A stretch of DNA of 64,000 bases from Brienomyrus brachyistius (GCF_023856365.1 NW_026042713.1:1-64000), one strand, 5' to 3'. Positions 12,089 through 24,030 are shown, counted from the first letter of the stretch. Numbers and translations are program-made. Notes: generated from the letters alone by a model not told the origin.

Positions 12089-12443
12089 CCATCCATCCAT
12101 TTTCCAAACCGCTTATCCTATTGGGTCGCGGGGGGTCCGGAGCCTATCCCAGAATCAATGGGCACGAGGCAGGGAACAACCCAGGATGGGGGGCCAGCCC
12201 ATCGCAGGGCACACTCACACACCATCCACTCACACACACACACCTACGGGCAATTCAGCAACTCCAATTAGCCCCAGCATGTTTTTGGACTGTGGGGGGA
12301 AACCGGAGTACCCAGAGGAAACCCCACAACGACATGGGGAGAACATGCAAACTCCACACACATGTGACCCAGGCGGAGACACGAACCCGGGTCCCAGAGG
12401 TGTGAGGCGACAGTGCTAACCACTGCACCACCATGCCGCCCCT
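12089..12443 (-). mobile_element. Full-length tRNA-derived SINE with 12-bp target duplication
   Basis: This is a reverse-oriented full copy of the SINE family. Direct repeats TATAGAAATTAT flank it at 12077-12088 and 12444-12455. Confidence 0.85.
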
Positions 12444-12455
12444 TATAGAAATTAT

Positions 12456-13023
12456 TCTAGGTTTAAATAGTAATTTAGCTGAGTAACTAGGCTGAAATTC
12501 TAGATAGTTGCAATTTTAAGAATTATTACTATTATTCACAGCTTTTAAGCATGCAGTTGGATGACGGATGGATGGATATTCAGCCACCAGAAATGCCAAT
12601 TGTTGTTAAGAGGATCAAAGTCTGCAAAGTAGTATGCAGGGTTTAAGGCCAGAACACAGCATACTCTCCGACAGAAAGCATAAAGTTCACTGGGGGAATT
12701 TCTGTGGCCACTGCCTGAACAGCATGTGTGGAGAATGTTTATGAGGGTCGAGCCATGCAGAGCTGCTGGCCCTGGCATGTAATGATGAATCACAAATCAG
12801 TTAAAAATCGGTGCAAATGCATGAAGATTTAAACCGGCTGATGTGGAAAATGAATCACTATTGTAGGAGTACTTCACAGTACTTTAACAGAAAAACTGGT
12901 GTAATATTACATTTGATTTCACAATGTGAGTTTGACGTCAGATGTCACTGCGTATCACGTCGACATCGTACGTCAGTTTTTGGTTTTGAGCGAACGCGAG
13001 ATGATGAATGAATTTGAAACTGA
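12456..13023. other. No supported gene
   Basis: An open frame on the minus strand (12545-12793) has no recognised motif. Nothing else is seen. Confidence 0.4.
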
Positions 13024-13318
13024 GGACGGCACAGTGGTTAGTGCTGGCTTCGGTCCAGGGCCCTTTCTGTGTGGAGTTCGCATGCTCTCCCCGTTTTCGC
13101 CGGGGACTCCAGGTTCCTCCCACGGTCCAAAAGCATGCAGGATAGGTTGACTGGTGAGTCTAAATTGGCCCTGTAGTTGTGTGAGTGTGTGCGACCTGCG
13201 GTGTGTAGGTGACTGCCTGGGCTTGGTTCCTGTCTGCGCCCCTTGTTCCCGGGATAGGCTCCGGTCTCCCCCGCGATCCCAGTTGGGATTAAGTGGTTTC
13301 AGAAAATGGATGGATGGA
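13024..13318 (+). mobile_element. Diverged SINE subfamily copy
   Basis: This has the same plan as the other SINEs (GGCACAGTGGTTAG head, TGTGTGGAGTTCGCATG centre, ATGGATGG tail), but it differs at many positions and lacks a clean B box and target duplication. It represents an older or distinct subfamily. Confidence 0.7.
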
Positions 13319-13599
13319 CGCACCGCCCGATCTTCAATTGGCGGTGTGGCAGCATATTAGCTTTCCGGTAATCACAAACGAGGAGGAAACAGCGAGAAAA
13401 GCACAGACAAGACATAAACTGCATGCAAACATTGTAATAGACTGATAACATACACAAACAGGTCCACTGGCACCACCGTGAGCTGAGTGAAGATTATTAA
13501 AAGGGCAAAGCACGCTAAAAAGCTGCACATGCAAACCTTAGCTTATTTATTTGATTTATTTTTTTTTATTTACTTATTTTGATTTGGGATTTTTTTCAA

Positions 13600-13784
13600 C
13601 AGTATTTTATTCAAATTCAGTTGCACTGTTCACAACAGTGTCAACAGTTCAGAAAGATAAATATAAGAATATTTTTGAATATATTTGTCTGCAGCTCATT
13701 CTGCAAAAAATGAGAAAATTGTATCGTGAACTCAGAATCGTGAATCGTATCAAATGGTGAGTTGAATGTATCGTTACATCCCTA
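13600..13784. mobile_element. hAT-like transposon end fragment
   Basis: The segment ends in GTATCGTTACATCCCTA, the inverted form of a TAGGGATGTAACGATAC terminal motif common in fish DNA transposons. Related GTATCG/GAATCG motifs precede it. The opposite end is not visible, so it is a solo end. Confidence 0.5.
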
Positions 13785-14335
13785 GTTCTTACAGTAGTAC
13801 TATGGTATGGTGGAGCCACATGACAGGAAGGCAGTACATTGCGAAGTCTGTTAAGAACATCATTCGCACTGAACTGCCCTCCATTGACCAGCTGTACTTT
13901 AACTGCCACAGTAACAAGGTTCAGTCTATAATCCAGGACTCTGACCACCATCCACAAACACTGACTAGCAGATTCATGAACAGCTTCATTCGCCAAACAA
14001 TTCAAACCTGCAGCTTTTGCATCCCCTGTAACAGTCATTTCCACGGCAGCTGCACTGTACAGCTGTTACTGCACTTTATCCACCACTGACCACGTATCAT
14101 CCAGTTTTGTCCTGCTTTGTATCGCACTGTTTCTGCACCATGTTGTCTTGTACTCCCTTGTGTTGTTATGCACCATCTGTGTTGTTCTGAGCAGTGCCAT
14201 GATGCAATATTACAAAAAGATCTTGAGGAAATGCAGAGTTCTGGAGGAGATTCTCACAGATCATGGCATGTGTTTATACTGAAGAAACTGTACAAATTGC
14301 TAGACATAAAACACAGGACTGGCAACTGTGGTACG
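13785..14335 (+). pseudogene. Rex1-like LINE 3' fragment
   Basis: The frame reads AKSVKNIIRTELPSIDQLY, the C-terminal region after the RT of Rex1-like LINEs, then loses identity. The Cys/Leu/Tyr-rich 3' tail resembles the Rex1-like tail at 51.3-51.6 kb. It is 5'-truncated and not functional. Confidence 0.6.
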
Positions 14336-15333
14336 TTTTAACACCTTGATAAAAAACTTAAAATCCATAGTAAGTAGGACAACCTCATAGAACCTTTACT
14401 AGTCATTGTTCAGAAGATTAACACGGATTAAAAACCATTACTATGAAAGCACGCTAATCAGTTAAGTTGATTATGTGGAGAGAGAGAAAAAAAACTGTCT
14501 TTGAAAAAGATCAACCATAGAACGAAGCTGCAGCATTGACACCCCCTAGTGGTGATTTGAAGATAGTTCTGTCTGTAGCAGCTAAGCAGTAGATTTGGCG
14601 TCAGGTGCCATGACAAACTCAGTGCTGCTCGGTTTGAACGGCAGAAGCACAAAAATAAAGGGGGCATCTACTGCACGCCCCCCACCCTTGAAAATGGTAC
14701 AAATTATCATGCAACAGTTTTCTTAAGTAAGTCTTTTTGGGCGTCTGCAGAAACCTCCACGATGCGATTGCCCTGATTAAGAAGTGCGCAGCGGATACAA
14801 TTTGGGATGCATCGTTCATCCGATTTATTAATATATAATTATTAGTATGTCTATATTATTTTAGAAACGTTACTTGACGAATATTTTTCATTGAGATTGA
14901 TTCCCCGTTTAAAATTTTGGTGACACTTCATATTTTTTAAGAGAGACAGACAATTTGACGCATGCAATTTGCAGAAATATGTTGTGCCGCTATAAAGTAC
15001 ACAGGCAGCATGACAAACATAAGTACTCACTGAAGCCACGACATACGCCCGGCTGGCCCCAGCGGTACCCCTAAGAAGAAGGCTTTTTTCACAACCCACG
15101 ACCATCACGAGGGCAAAAAAAACTGAATAGCCTAGAATTTAGTTAATTACAAGGCACATATTTATTGGAGCAAGAGCTCTAACATAAAACTACCTTGTAA
15201 TTATAAAGTATTATGGCTGTGAACAATGTACAAACAGGCACAGAAAGTAAAATACTCCAAAAATGCAAAGAACCTAAATATTTTTGTTTCCACCGATTCA
15301 CTCTTGATGTGTTAGGAGTCACAGTTCAGTAGC
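14336..15333. other. No supported gene
   Basis: Short open frames lack family motifs. This may be intergenic or downstream sequence of the hAT-derived locus that follows. Confidence 0.4.
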
Positions 15334-17460
15334 CTATTCTTCAGTATCTGCATTTAAGACCACCAACTGCTCTTTCTCCTCCTTCGCTCGTCGGCTCAGA
15401 GTATTGGACTTGGTAAGTAATGTTGCCCTTTTGGTTCCAGCAGCACTCTCTGCTTCCTCTGCCATGTGCTCAGCATCCTTTTGTAAACTCTCACATACAC
15501 TTTCCAGTGAGACTCTCTTCCTCTTGAGTTCCTCAAGTTTTCTTTTTTGCTTTTCGCTCATCTTTCACCTTTGGTCAGAGGCGCTTTGGTTGCTCCCCCA
15601 CACACTCTGACATGGTCGCATATAAGCCTCTGTGCAACAACTGTTTCCTCTGATAAGTTGCAGGTCTCCACCTCTATTCGTTCCACTTCGGCTTGCCCAT
15701 AGGACAGCAGCAGCAAGTTCTTGCAGAACATCCAGAGGTCAGGATAAGGCCCACTAACTTTTTGATGTAAAAAGACATCAACTTTGGATGGTGCTGAAGG
15801 AATGAAGGATATAAAATCCAAGCCTTTTGCCTCATTGTGCAGGTGATTATCAGACTGCTGGGATATTGCATCACCTGTAATTACATTAATTACAGTAGAT
15901 TAGATGCAGATCAACAATGTCAATACACAGAATCACATGTAGAATAGGAAAGTGATTTATAACCCAATTTTCCTATGATACCATAAATGTGCAATCATTT
16001 TAATTTAATCTTGAGATATCTCTAGGCTCATCAAAGAAAATATAACTGGGCTGATGCTTCTTTTCAAACACCAAGAGTCGGTCTTCTAAATACTGCTAAA
16101 ATCTACGTGTTAACACTATTCAGTTCAGGGACGGATTATGGGTTGTGTGGGCCCCTGGGTAAAACGTTCGCGAGGCCCCCCCCCACCACCACCACCTGCA
16201 CCACCACCACAACCACCACAAGTCAAGGGCCCTTGGCAGCCAAACACCCTCCCTATAGGGTCAGGGGACCTTGTAGGCAGAGGATCAAAGAATGTAGGCC
16301 CTCTAAAATAGACAAACGAAAATACATTGCTGATAAGCGTTGCAAATTGTTTTGGGCTTGGGGCCCACGGGCCCCCTGCACCCCAAGGGCCCCTGGGCAG
16401 CGGCCCCGCTAACCCGGTTTGTAATCCGTCCCTGATTCAGTTAGATGTGAAAAAAGAAAAGCATAATTTAAAAATAATATTCTGAACTATCCTATTCTTA
16501 TCCTATGATTTACCAGCAGATATCCTGCCTGCCAACCGATTCTCCTGCGCAAACTTCTGCATGAGATTTCTCCTTTTCTGCTGGCAGTTATCTGGCTGGT
16601 GTGCATTTTGTTTGGGTCCAAGCACGTCATCTCATGTACAATCGAGTACTTCAGAGGGCATTTATCCAAGGCCTTTTTGCACATTTTTGAGAGCACAATC
16701 TGGCAATTTTTTTTAATCTGAAGGACACCAAGGTCACTTCCACTGCCTTTGGCTCCTGACTGTCTCTGACAAAAAGATGGTTTGTCAAATTTCCAGAATC
16801 TTTCTGCACACTCAGCCCAAGGTTAACACTACCTCAGCTGTACATATCAAACCAGCTCAAACTCCATGTTATTCACATATTTTTTACTTCACAATTGTTT
16901 GATACATTTGTATGTAAAGATACCAGTGAATTCACAGAAGTCCCACCTTGATGACAGCCATTCCTATATCCACCTCCTTTGGACTGAGCCAGAGTTTTTG
17001 CCTGTACAACAGCTGTACATGTTGCTACACAACACTTAAACATTCTATTTCCTCAATGAACTATTTTTTTTGCAGCAAAAGCCATGAAGCAGCAATAAAA
17101 TCTTTAAAATATGCTTACCAATAAATATGGTTCTCCCATTTAAACACATGTAAAGATAAACCATGGATATTTAAAAATCATGGGTTCGTTAATGAGTTTA
17201 AATGTTATTGAATGGCTTACCTTAAACTTCTCCAGTAAGTCTTCAGCGGTGGAGTGGCTCATGTACTGTGATCCCAGAACCAGGACTGCACTCGAGAGCC
17301 ATTCTCATAATTCACCCAATACCTGACATGCACATCCAGTTGTTTTCTTTTGATGGTCCTGTTCATACTTACGTCAAACATGACAACGAAGCTCCCTTTT
17401 AATATATGGAGCGAGTCCAAATCGCGCAAGAAAAGTGGTTTTATCTTTACCACAAGTGAC
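15334..17460 (-). pseudogene. Degenerate hAT-derived multi-exon gene
   Basis: Three minus-strand blocks look like exons of a hAT-derived protein family common in fish. The first (about 17459-17217) includes DVHVRYWVNYENGS, is frameshifted before YMSHSTAEDLLEKFK, and ends AAG|GTAAGC, a donor. The second (about 16700-16510) includes KCPLKYSIVHEMTCLDPNK and is frameshifted before CQQKRRNLMQKFAQ. The third (15870-15334) follows an acceptor TTAATTACAG, carries a dimerisation-like segment (LLLLSYGQAEVER, then AQRLICDHV), stops, then resumes in a Glu/Lys-rich coiled coil starting MSEKQKRKLEELKRKRV. The residues given for the shifted parts are what the other frame reads. At least three frame breaks argue against function. 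Confidence 0.6.
16126..16434. mobile_element. hAT-type MITE with perfect 8-bp target duplication
   Basis: The terminal inverted repeats begin CAGGGACGGATTA and the ends are rich in GGGCCCC. The element is flanked by identical ATTCAGTT at 16118-16125 and 16435-16442, which is diagnostic of the hAT superfamily. It is 309 bp with no coding capacity. It lies in what would be an intron of the hAT-derived pseudogene. Confidence 0.85.
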
Positions 17461-18210
17461 CCTGCGAGTCAGGGAACATCACCCTGGAGACGGTGTGAAT
17501 GTCATCATTGGACGTATAGGAGTGATGTCGGCAAACCGTTTGCAAAGCCCATAGCACTTCTGCTTTCAGTGTGGGTTGAGGAGGATGTACTGAAGGCATT
17601 ATTTGTCATGGGATCCGGAGACACTGCCAAAACGGGTGTAGGCCTATCTTTAGAGGTTGTACTTATCTCCACTGAATAAACATAAATCTGGGCTTATTCT
17701 ATACTGAACAAAAATATAAACGCAACACTCTTGTTTCTGCTCCCATTTTTCATGAGATGGACTTAAAGACCTACAATTCATTCCAGATACACAATATTAC
17801 CATTTCTCTCAAACATTTCTCACAAATCAGTCTAAATGTGTGATAGTGAGCACTTCTGCTTTGCTGAGATAATCCATCCCACCTCACAGGTGTGCCACAT
17901 CAAGATGCTGATCTGACATCATGGGTAGTGCACAGGTGTACCTTATACTGCCCACAATAAAAGGCCACCCTGGAATGTGCAGTTTTTTGCTTTATTGGGG
18001 GTCTGGGGACTCAGAACCGGTCAGTATCTGGTGTGACCACCATTTGCCTCATGCAATGCAACACATCTTCTTCGCATAGAGTTTATCAGATTGTCAATTG
18101 TGGCCTGTGGAATGTTGGTCCACTCCTCTTCAATGGCTGTGCGAAGTTGTTGGATATTAGTGGGAACTGGTACACGCTGTCGTATACGCCGGTCAAGCAC
18201 ATCCCAAACA
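16995..18210. repeat. 1.2-kb direct duplication, copy 1
   Basis: This matches 26113-27328 at a constant offset of 9118 bp with no indels. One substitution was noticed by eye, near 18054/27172. It contains the first hAT-gene exon plus the left half of a Tc1. The match starts in a run of T and ends where the Tc1 is cut and joined to a different repeat module. Confidence 0.9.
17702..18210. mobile_element. Truncated Tc1-like element
   Basis: The left TIR (ACTGAACAAAAATATAAACG) and half of the transposase region are identical in layout to the complete element at 26820-27988. The element stops abruptly at 18210 and has no right TIR. Confidence 0.85.
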
Positions 18211-18808
18211 AGAGCAGCTGACCTGAGAAATAAGAAATAAGCTAAGCTGGAAACCTGGACCCTCCGACCAAGAATGCGTGAAGTACCCTCAGAAGGTCTA
18301 CTAGAAGATGTACGTAGAAGACTACTACAGATCAGCTGATCTACACCACAGCAACAGTGATCCTTGAGCTGGAGCCGGACCGTCTTTGAAGACTGCGTAA
18401 ATCTCCGTATAATAATATATATCTACGGGAACGAGAAAGGAGAAAGCAGAGAACAAGAACAAGATTTGTAAATGTAAGATTTGAAGGACCCCCGGCATGA
18501 AAAATAGAATAGTTCTCGTCATTAGTGAACATGTGTCTCGTCATTGTGTATCATGGACAGTAAGAGGACAGATAAGTGTTGTTATTATAACGTCTAAAAA
18601 GTCTGTCGATAAATCAATAAGAAAATAAATGAAGTCGTTTTCGCGAACACGCGAACAGGGGCCGGACCGACTGTAGGGGGCGTGGCCAGAGACAGCCATA
18701 GCTGTTAAGTCTCCCGTTTTGGCCGGGAAACTACCGTATTTTACTTCTCTTTCCCGCCGTCCTCCCGTATTAGTATTTTCCCGTAAATCTCCCTTATATT
18801 ATATAGTT

Positions 18809-18879
18809 GCTGGATAGTGTAGTGGTAAGATCGCCGCCTTTCACACGGGAGACCGGGGTTCGAATCCCGGTTGTGGCCA
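18809..18879 (+). tRNA. tRNA-like sequence, Glu(TTC)-like, copy 1
   Basis: A perfect A-box match (TAGTGTAGTGG, 18815-18825) and B box (GGTTCGAATCC, 18857-18867) are present, with CTTTCAC in the anticodon-loop position and an encoded CCA. The 5' and 3' acceptor strands pair poorly, and the anticodon and T stems contain mismatches, so it is more likely a tRNA-derived repeat or pseudogene than a working tRNA. Confidence 0.45.
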
Positions 18880-19281
18880 AAAATATATTTATATTATATT
18901 TTATATATTTATATTTATATTTATATTATATTTTATATAATTTATATTATTTTATATTTCCTGTCTTAAAATGTAAGGGATACTGGAGCCTGGTTGCGGT
19001 GGTGGGATGGCTCACGGCGGGTGCCGGAAAATTTCCTTTATTTTCAAATCCAAACCTTGACAGGTATGCTGCTGTTCCAAATCATGGGTGCATGTTACAA
19101 GTGCGGAACATATTTTAACTTAGTACTAACTTAGCATCATATTTGATCTGATAGCTGTCAAGTCTCCCGTTTTGGCCGGGAAACTACCGTATTTTACTTC
19201 TCTTTCCCGCCGTCCTCCCGTATTAGTATTTTCCCGTAAATCTCCCTTATATTATATATATATATATTATATTATATAGTT

Positions 19282-19352
19282 GCTGGATAGTGTAGTGGTA
19301 AGATCGCCGCCTTTCACACGGGAGACCGGGGTTCGAATCCCGGTTGTGGCCA
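19282..19352 (+). tRNA. tRNA-like sequence, copy 2
   Basis: This is identical in body to copy 1, but CCA is followed by GAAAC and not by the A/T-rich tail. The same stem mismatches apply, so it is probably a repeat-borne pseudogene. Confidence 0.45.
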
Positions 19353-19942
19353 GAAACAACTGCTATCACAACTAGAGATTGATGAGGTACAACACGATTG
19401 CTACGACAAGGGGGAGCCAGGACGACAGGTCAGGGGGGAGATATCATCCTCCCCACATTCCGAGATTGGGTACCAAGCCCCATATATATTAGTAGGCTGA
19501 ATACAAGAGCAGCTGACCTGAGAAATAAGAAATAAGCTAAGCTGGAAACCAAGAATGCGTGAAGTACCCTCAGAAGGTCTACTAGAAGATGTACGTAGAC
19601 TACTACAGATCAGCTGATCTACACCACAGCAACAGTGATCCTTGAGCTGGAGCCGGACCGTCTTTGAAGACTCCGTAAATCTCCGTATAATAATATAACG
19701 GGAACGAGAAAGGAGAAAGCAGAGAACAAGAACAAGATTTGTAAATGTAAGATTTGAAGGACCCCCGGCATGAAAAATAGAATAGTGAACATGTGTCTCG
19801 TCATTGTGTATCATGGACAGTAAGAGGGGGATCAATGTTGTTGATCAATGTTGTTGATCAGTGTTGTTATTATAATTAGCTGTCAAGTCTCCCGTTTCCC
19901 GCCGTCCTCCCGTATTAGTATTTTCCCTTATATTATATAGTT

Positions 19943-20013
19943 GCTGGATAGTGTAGTGGTAAGATCGCCGCCTTTCACACGGGAGACCGGGGTTCGAATC
20001 CCGGTTGTGGCCA
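19943..20013 (+). tRNA. tRNA-like sequence, copy 3
   Basis: This is identical in body to copy 1 and is followed by the same TATA-rich tail. It is embedded in the shortest version of block B. Confidence 0.45.
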
Positions 20014-20778
20014 AAAATATATTTTATATATTTTATATATTTATATTTATATTATATTTTATATAATTTATATTATTTTATATTTCCTGTCTTAAAATGT
20101 AAGGGATACTGGAGCCTGGTTGCGGTGGTGGGATGGCTCACGGCGGGTGCCGGAAAATTTCCTTTATTTTCAAATCCAAACCTTGACAGGTATGCTGCTG
20201 TTCCAAATCATGGGTGCATGTTACACCCATGGGGTTTTCAAGGTGGAATTACGGGTCGATAATTTTAAGGATCAGGTTGTAAACCTCCCTGGTGTTGCTT
20301 TAATATGTTTTATCTGAGGTTGTATCGTGTATTATCAAGCCAGCCGGCTTAGTGGCCTCGGGAGCGGGGTTTAGTGGGAGCAGCTGGCTAGTTTTATTTT
20401 CTTTTTTGTTTGTGTCTTTTTCTTTGTTGTATGTATATTTTGGGTTCATTATTAGGCAGGCTGGGCCTTTTGGCACCTGTAGTCTGGGTGCTGGATTGCC
20501 CATAGGGGTCTTTTTTATTGCTGTGATTTGCTGTGTCATTCACTAGTGTGATTTGTGCTGGATGTGTTTTTAAGGTTGTGCTGTGGCGTGTACCTGAGCA
20601 AACTTTGGGCAACCTGTTCTCTTGTTGGCTTTATTGACAAAGGGTGGATTAGTCTAATTACGGCCTGCTACAAATAGCTGCATATAACGTATAAAAAAAA
20701 TCACCTTATGGGTGCTCCGTAGGGTAGCAAGATCTTGAGTTTTTTTTACAGTACTCGGGTACGTTTTAAAATTTTCGA

Positions 20779-20905
20779 CCAATCAGCAAACATTATTCTG
20801 ACAGCATAGCTGGGAAACCAATGAAAAGTGAGTGCAACGTTCTAGAACTTGACTTCGGGTTGACGCTCCCTATAAAAGAGCTGGGTACTGCTTCAAGGCG
20901 TTCAG
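20779..20905 (+). promoter_or_regulatory. Heat-shock-like Pol II promoter
   Basis: The elements in order are CCAAT (20779-20783), CCAAT (20818-20822), the perfect palindromic heat-shock element TTCTAGAA (20840-20847) and TATAAAAG (20871-20878). The spacing is that of an inducible Pol II promoter, with a likely start about 25-35 bp after the TATA box. No known gene follows, so it could belong to a lost gene, a retroelement or an unrecognised transcript. Confidence 0.5.
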
Positions 20906-20969
20906 TTGGCGCTACCTCCTGATAGAGTAGCACTGTACGGCTCTTGTTCCGTAAAACAACATCAAAAGG

Positions 20970-21113
20970 ATGAAAAAAAAAACAATATTTAAAGAAGACG
21001 AAAAAAATCAATTTTTAAAGAAGACGAAAAAAACATCGTCTAAAAAAATAAGCCAAAAAAATAATATCCGAAGAAGGAAAAACATGCAAAGTAAAAAAAA
21101 CAAACAAAAATAA
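20970..21113 (+). CDS. Lysine-rich small ORF after the promoter (doubtful)
   Basis: The first ATG after the TATA box opens a 47-codon frame starting MKKKTIFKEDEKNQFLKK. Nearly half the residues are Lys. The coding sequence is an A-rich run with a repeated AAAGAAGACGAAAAAA motif, so it may be simple sequence in a 5' leader. A consensus donor AAG|GTAAGT at 21255-21260 lies downstream, so the region could be a first exon. No homologue is recognised. Confidence 0.15.
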   Translation: MKKKTIFKEDEKNQFLKKTKKTSSKKISQKNNIRRRKNMQSKKNKQK

Positions 21114-21260
21114 AAAACAATATCCAAAGAAGAAGGAAAAAAACATCCAAAGGGAGAAAAGAAGAACTGAAGGGCCAACGAGGTAGGAGGAAATACAAAT
21201 TTCGTTTCAGCACCGTTGGAGTGCCAAGCCGTGAAAAGCATTTGGCCAGAAGACAAGGTA

Positions 21261-22029
21261 AGTGTTGTATCTGTTATTTTAAAACAGCGCTTTTCAAAAT
21301 GCTGCTTTATAATCGTTTGAGATCGTTAGCCAGTGTGACAGCTGAAGGCTTTTTGAGTTTACCAACATAAAGTTTTATTTCTGTATTAGGACATTGTCAG
21401 GAACAATGATGTGTTCATCGCTATGATGTGGTCAAAAAGCGATGCATTGAATCTTAGAAACATTTGTGATTTTTCAAACGATGCTTTTCCTTTTATTTAA
21501 TCAGTAAAATTTCCATCGGTTTTATATAGTGCCCCTTGAAATATGTCTTTAGCTCATTTTCCGGGCATTTTACTAGAATGCATCCTGAGAAATACACAAG
21601 CTCTGCTGCATTTCCGTGCCTCGATGTTTAGTGCCGAGTATAATTGTTGCAGTTGCCTTTTATATATTCCATGAGACCTGTTGGTACCAAGAGAAGTGTG
21701 AGACTGTCAGGGTGAATTTATCATACAATCGCACGCATAAATACCTGAGGGTTGCCAGTCCTTTTGCGTTGTTACAGGAGGACTAGAGCTGACGAGTGTG
21801 TTTCTACACACTATCAAGGGCATTGTAGTACAGTTTTCTCAGGTGGGAGAATGCTGCCGATCTCCTATTTGACAATACAGCCCTTGATATATTAGAATAT
21901 TACAGAACTAGAAGCCTTTTGCAAGGAAGAATGTGAGAAAATCCCAAGTACAAGAACTGAAAGCCTTTCAGCTGGCTATAAGAAGCGCTTGTAAGCTGTG
22001 ATATCTGGCAGAGGAGGTGTTACTAAGTA
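21261..22029. other. No supported gene
   Basis: This is downstream of the candidate first exon. No acceptor with a recognisable coding exon was found. Confidence 0.4.
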
Positions 22030-22259
22030 CTGATTACGTAGGGTGCCCAAACTTTTGCAGAGTGCCATAATAATGTTTTTATTTTGTAATTTTGTTCAAT
22101 TTATGGCATAAAAAGTAACTATTCATCAATGTTTGCTGAAAATATTGTGTATTTTTCCCCCAGTTCCTAAAGAGACTGTATTAACTGATATTGTTGCTTT
22201 TGTAATTGAAAAGATGTTATTTGTCAAGGGGTGCCAAACCTTTGCATAAGACTGTACAC
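22030..22259 (-). mobile_element. DNA transposon end fragment
   Basis: The minus strand starts TACAGTCTTATGCAAAGG, then TTGGCACCCC, the style of Tc1/mariner-like ends in fish. A second GGGTGCCCAAACTTTTGC motif near 22040 lies in the same orientation on the plus strand. There is no transposase. Confidence 0.45.
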
Positions 22260-22370
22260 AGTGTGTGTATGTGTTTATGTGAGTGTGTGTCTGTGTGTGT
22301 GTGTGTATATATATATATGTGTGTGTGTGTATATATTTCTGTATATGCATGTGTATATATATATTTATAT
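22260..22370. repeat. (GT)n/(TA)n simple repeat
   Basis: Mixed GT and TA runs immediately precede the tandem array. Confidence 0.85.
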
Positions 22371-22479
22371 ATAGTTCACACACATTCAAACTTATTTGAA
22401 TACACATTCAAAATTATTTTTATTATTATTATTTTCGTTTTTTTTTTTTTTTTGTGTTTTAAAATTTTTTATTTTTGCA

Positions 22480-23330
22480 ATGGAAATAAAAATAAAGCAG
22501 TCCTCCGTAGAGGAGGGGTGGTGGAGGGAATATATATATATATATATACATATATATAAAATAATTGTCACACAACTGGGGTGACATGCCTATCCTGCTC
22601 ACCCAATTTTAGTGCACTTTAGTTATGCATAATGACCTTCTAGTCTCGATACACCCATATATATATATGTATATATATATATAGTTTTTTTTGTTTTTTT
22701 TTTTGCAATAGACAATAAAAATAACGCAGTTCTCCATAAAGGAGGGATGGTGGATGGAATATATATATACATATATATAAAATAATTGTCACACAACCTG
22801 GGTGACATGCCTTGCCTGCTCACCCAGTTTTAGTGCACCTTAGTTATTCATAATGACCATCTAGTCTCGATACACCCATAAATATATATGTATATATATA
22901 TAGTTTTTTTTGTTTTTTTTTTGCAATAGACAATAAAAATAACGCAGTTCTCCATAAAGGAGGGATGGTGGATGGAATATATATATACATATATATAAAA
23001 TAATTGTCACACAACTTGGGTGACATGCCTTGCCTGCTCACCCAATTTTAGTGCAACTTAGTTATCCATAATGACCAACTAGTCTCGATACACCCATATA
23101 TATATATATATATATGTACATATATATATAGTTTTTTTATTAGCAATAGAAAAGAAAAATAACGCAGTTCTCCGTAAAGGAGGGATGGTGGATGGAATAT
23201 ATATATATATATATACATTTATATAAAATAATTGTCACACAACCTGAGTGACATGCCTTGCCTGCTCACCCAATTTTAGTGCACTTTAGTTATCCATAAT
23301 GACCATCTAGTCTCGATACACCCATGAATA

Positions 23331-23385
<55 letters not shown>

Positions 23386-23573
23386 TTTCTGTTTTTTTTT
23401 TTGCAATAGACAATAAAAATAACGCAGTTCTCCGTAAAGGAGGGATGGTGGATGGAATATGTATATGCATATATATAAAATAATTGTCACACAACCTGGG
23501 TGACATGCCTTGCCTGCTCACCCAATTTTAGTGCACCTTAGTTATCCATGCTGACCATCTAGTCTCGACACAC

Positions 23574-23662
<89 letters not shown>

Positions 23663-23964
23663 GATATTTTTTCTTTTTCTTGTGTTTTTTTTTCGCAATG
23701 GATATTAAAAATAAAGCAGTCCTCCGTAAAGGAGGGGTGGTGGAGGGAATATATATATACATATATATATAAAATAATTGTCACACAACCTGGGTGACAT
23801 GCCTTGCCTGCTCACCCAATTTTAGTGCAACTTAGTTATCCATAATGACCAACTAGTCTCGATACACCCATATATATATATATATATGTACATATATATA
23901 GTTTTTTTATTAGCAATAGAAAAGAAAAATAACGCAGTTCTCCGTAAAGGAGGGATGGTGGATG

Positions 23965-24030
<66 letters not shown>

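Larger units (their letters stand above)
18207..20230. repeat. Duplicated module carrying tRNA-like sequences
   Basis: Two kinds of block alternate. Block A, with AGAGCAGCTGACCTGAG, occurs at 18207-18560 and again at 19505-19835. Block B, with AGTCTCCCGTTTTGGCCGGG, the tRNA-like sequence and a TTATATTTTATA tail, occurs at 18700-19115, 19147-19360 and 19879-20230. The copies differ mainly by internal deletions, for example loss of TTTTGGCCGGGAAAC from the last one. The order A-B-B-A-B suggests duplication of a compound element. The family is not identified. Confidence 0.75.

Noticed and set aside
18809..20013. Three functional tRNA-Glu genes
   Set aside because: Boxes A and B are good but the acceptor, anticodon and T stems have mismatches and the copies are part of a repeated module. 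Kept only as tRNA-like.
20352..20546. Hydrophobic plus-strand frame near the tRNA-like module
   Set aside because: T-rich composition explains the hydrophobicity, the minus strand is equally open, and no signal or family motif was found.
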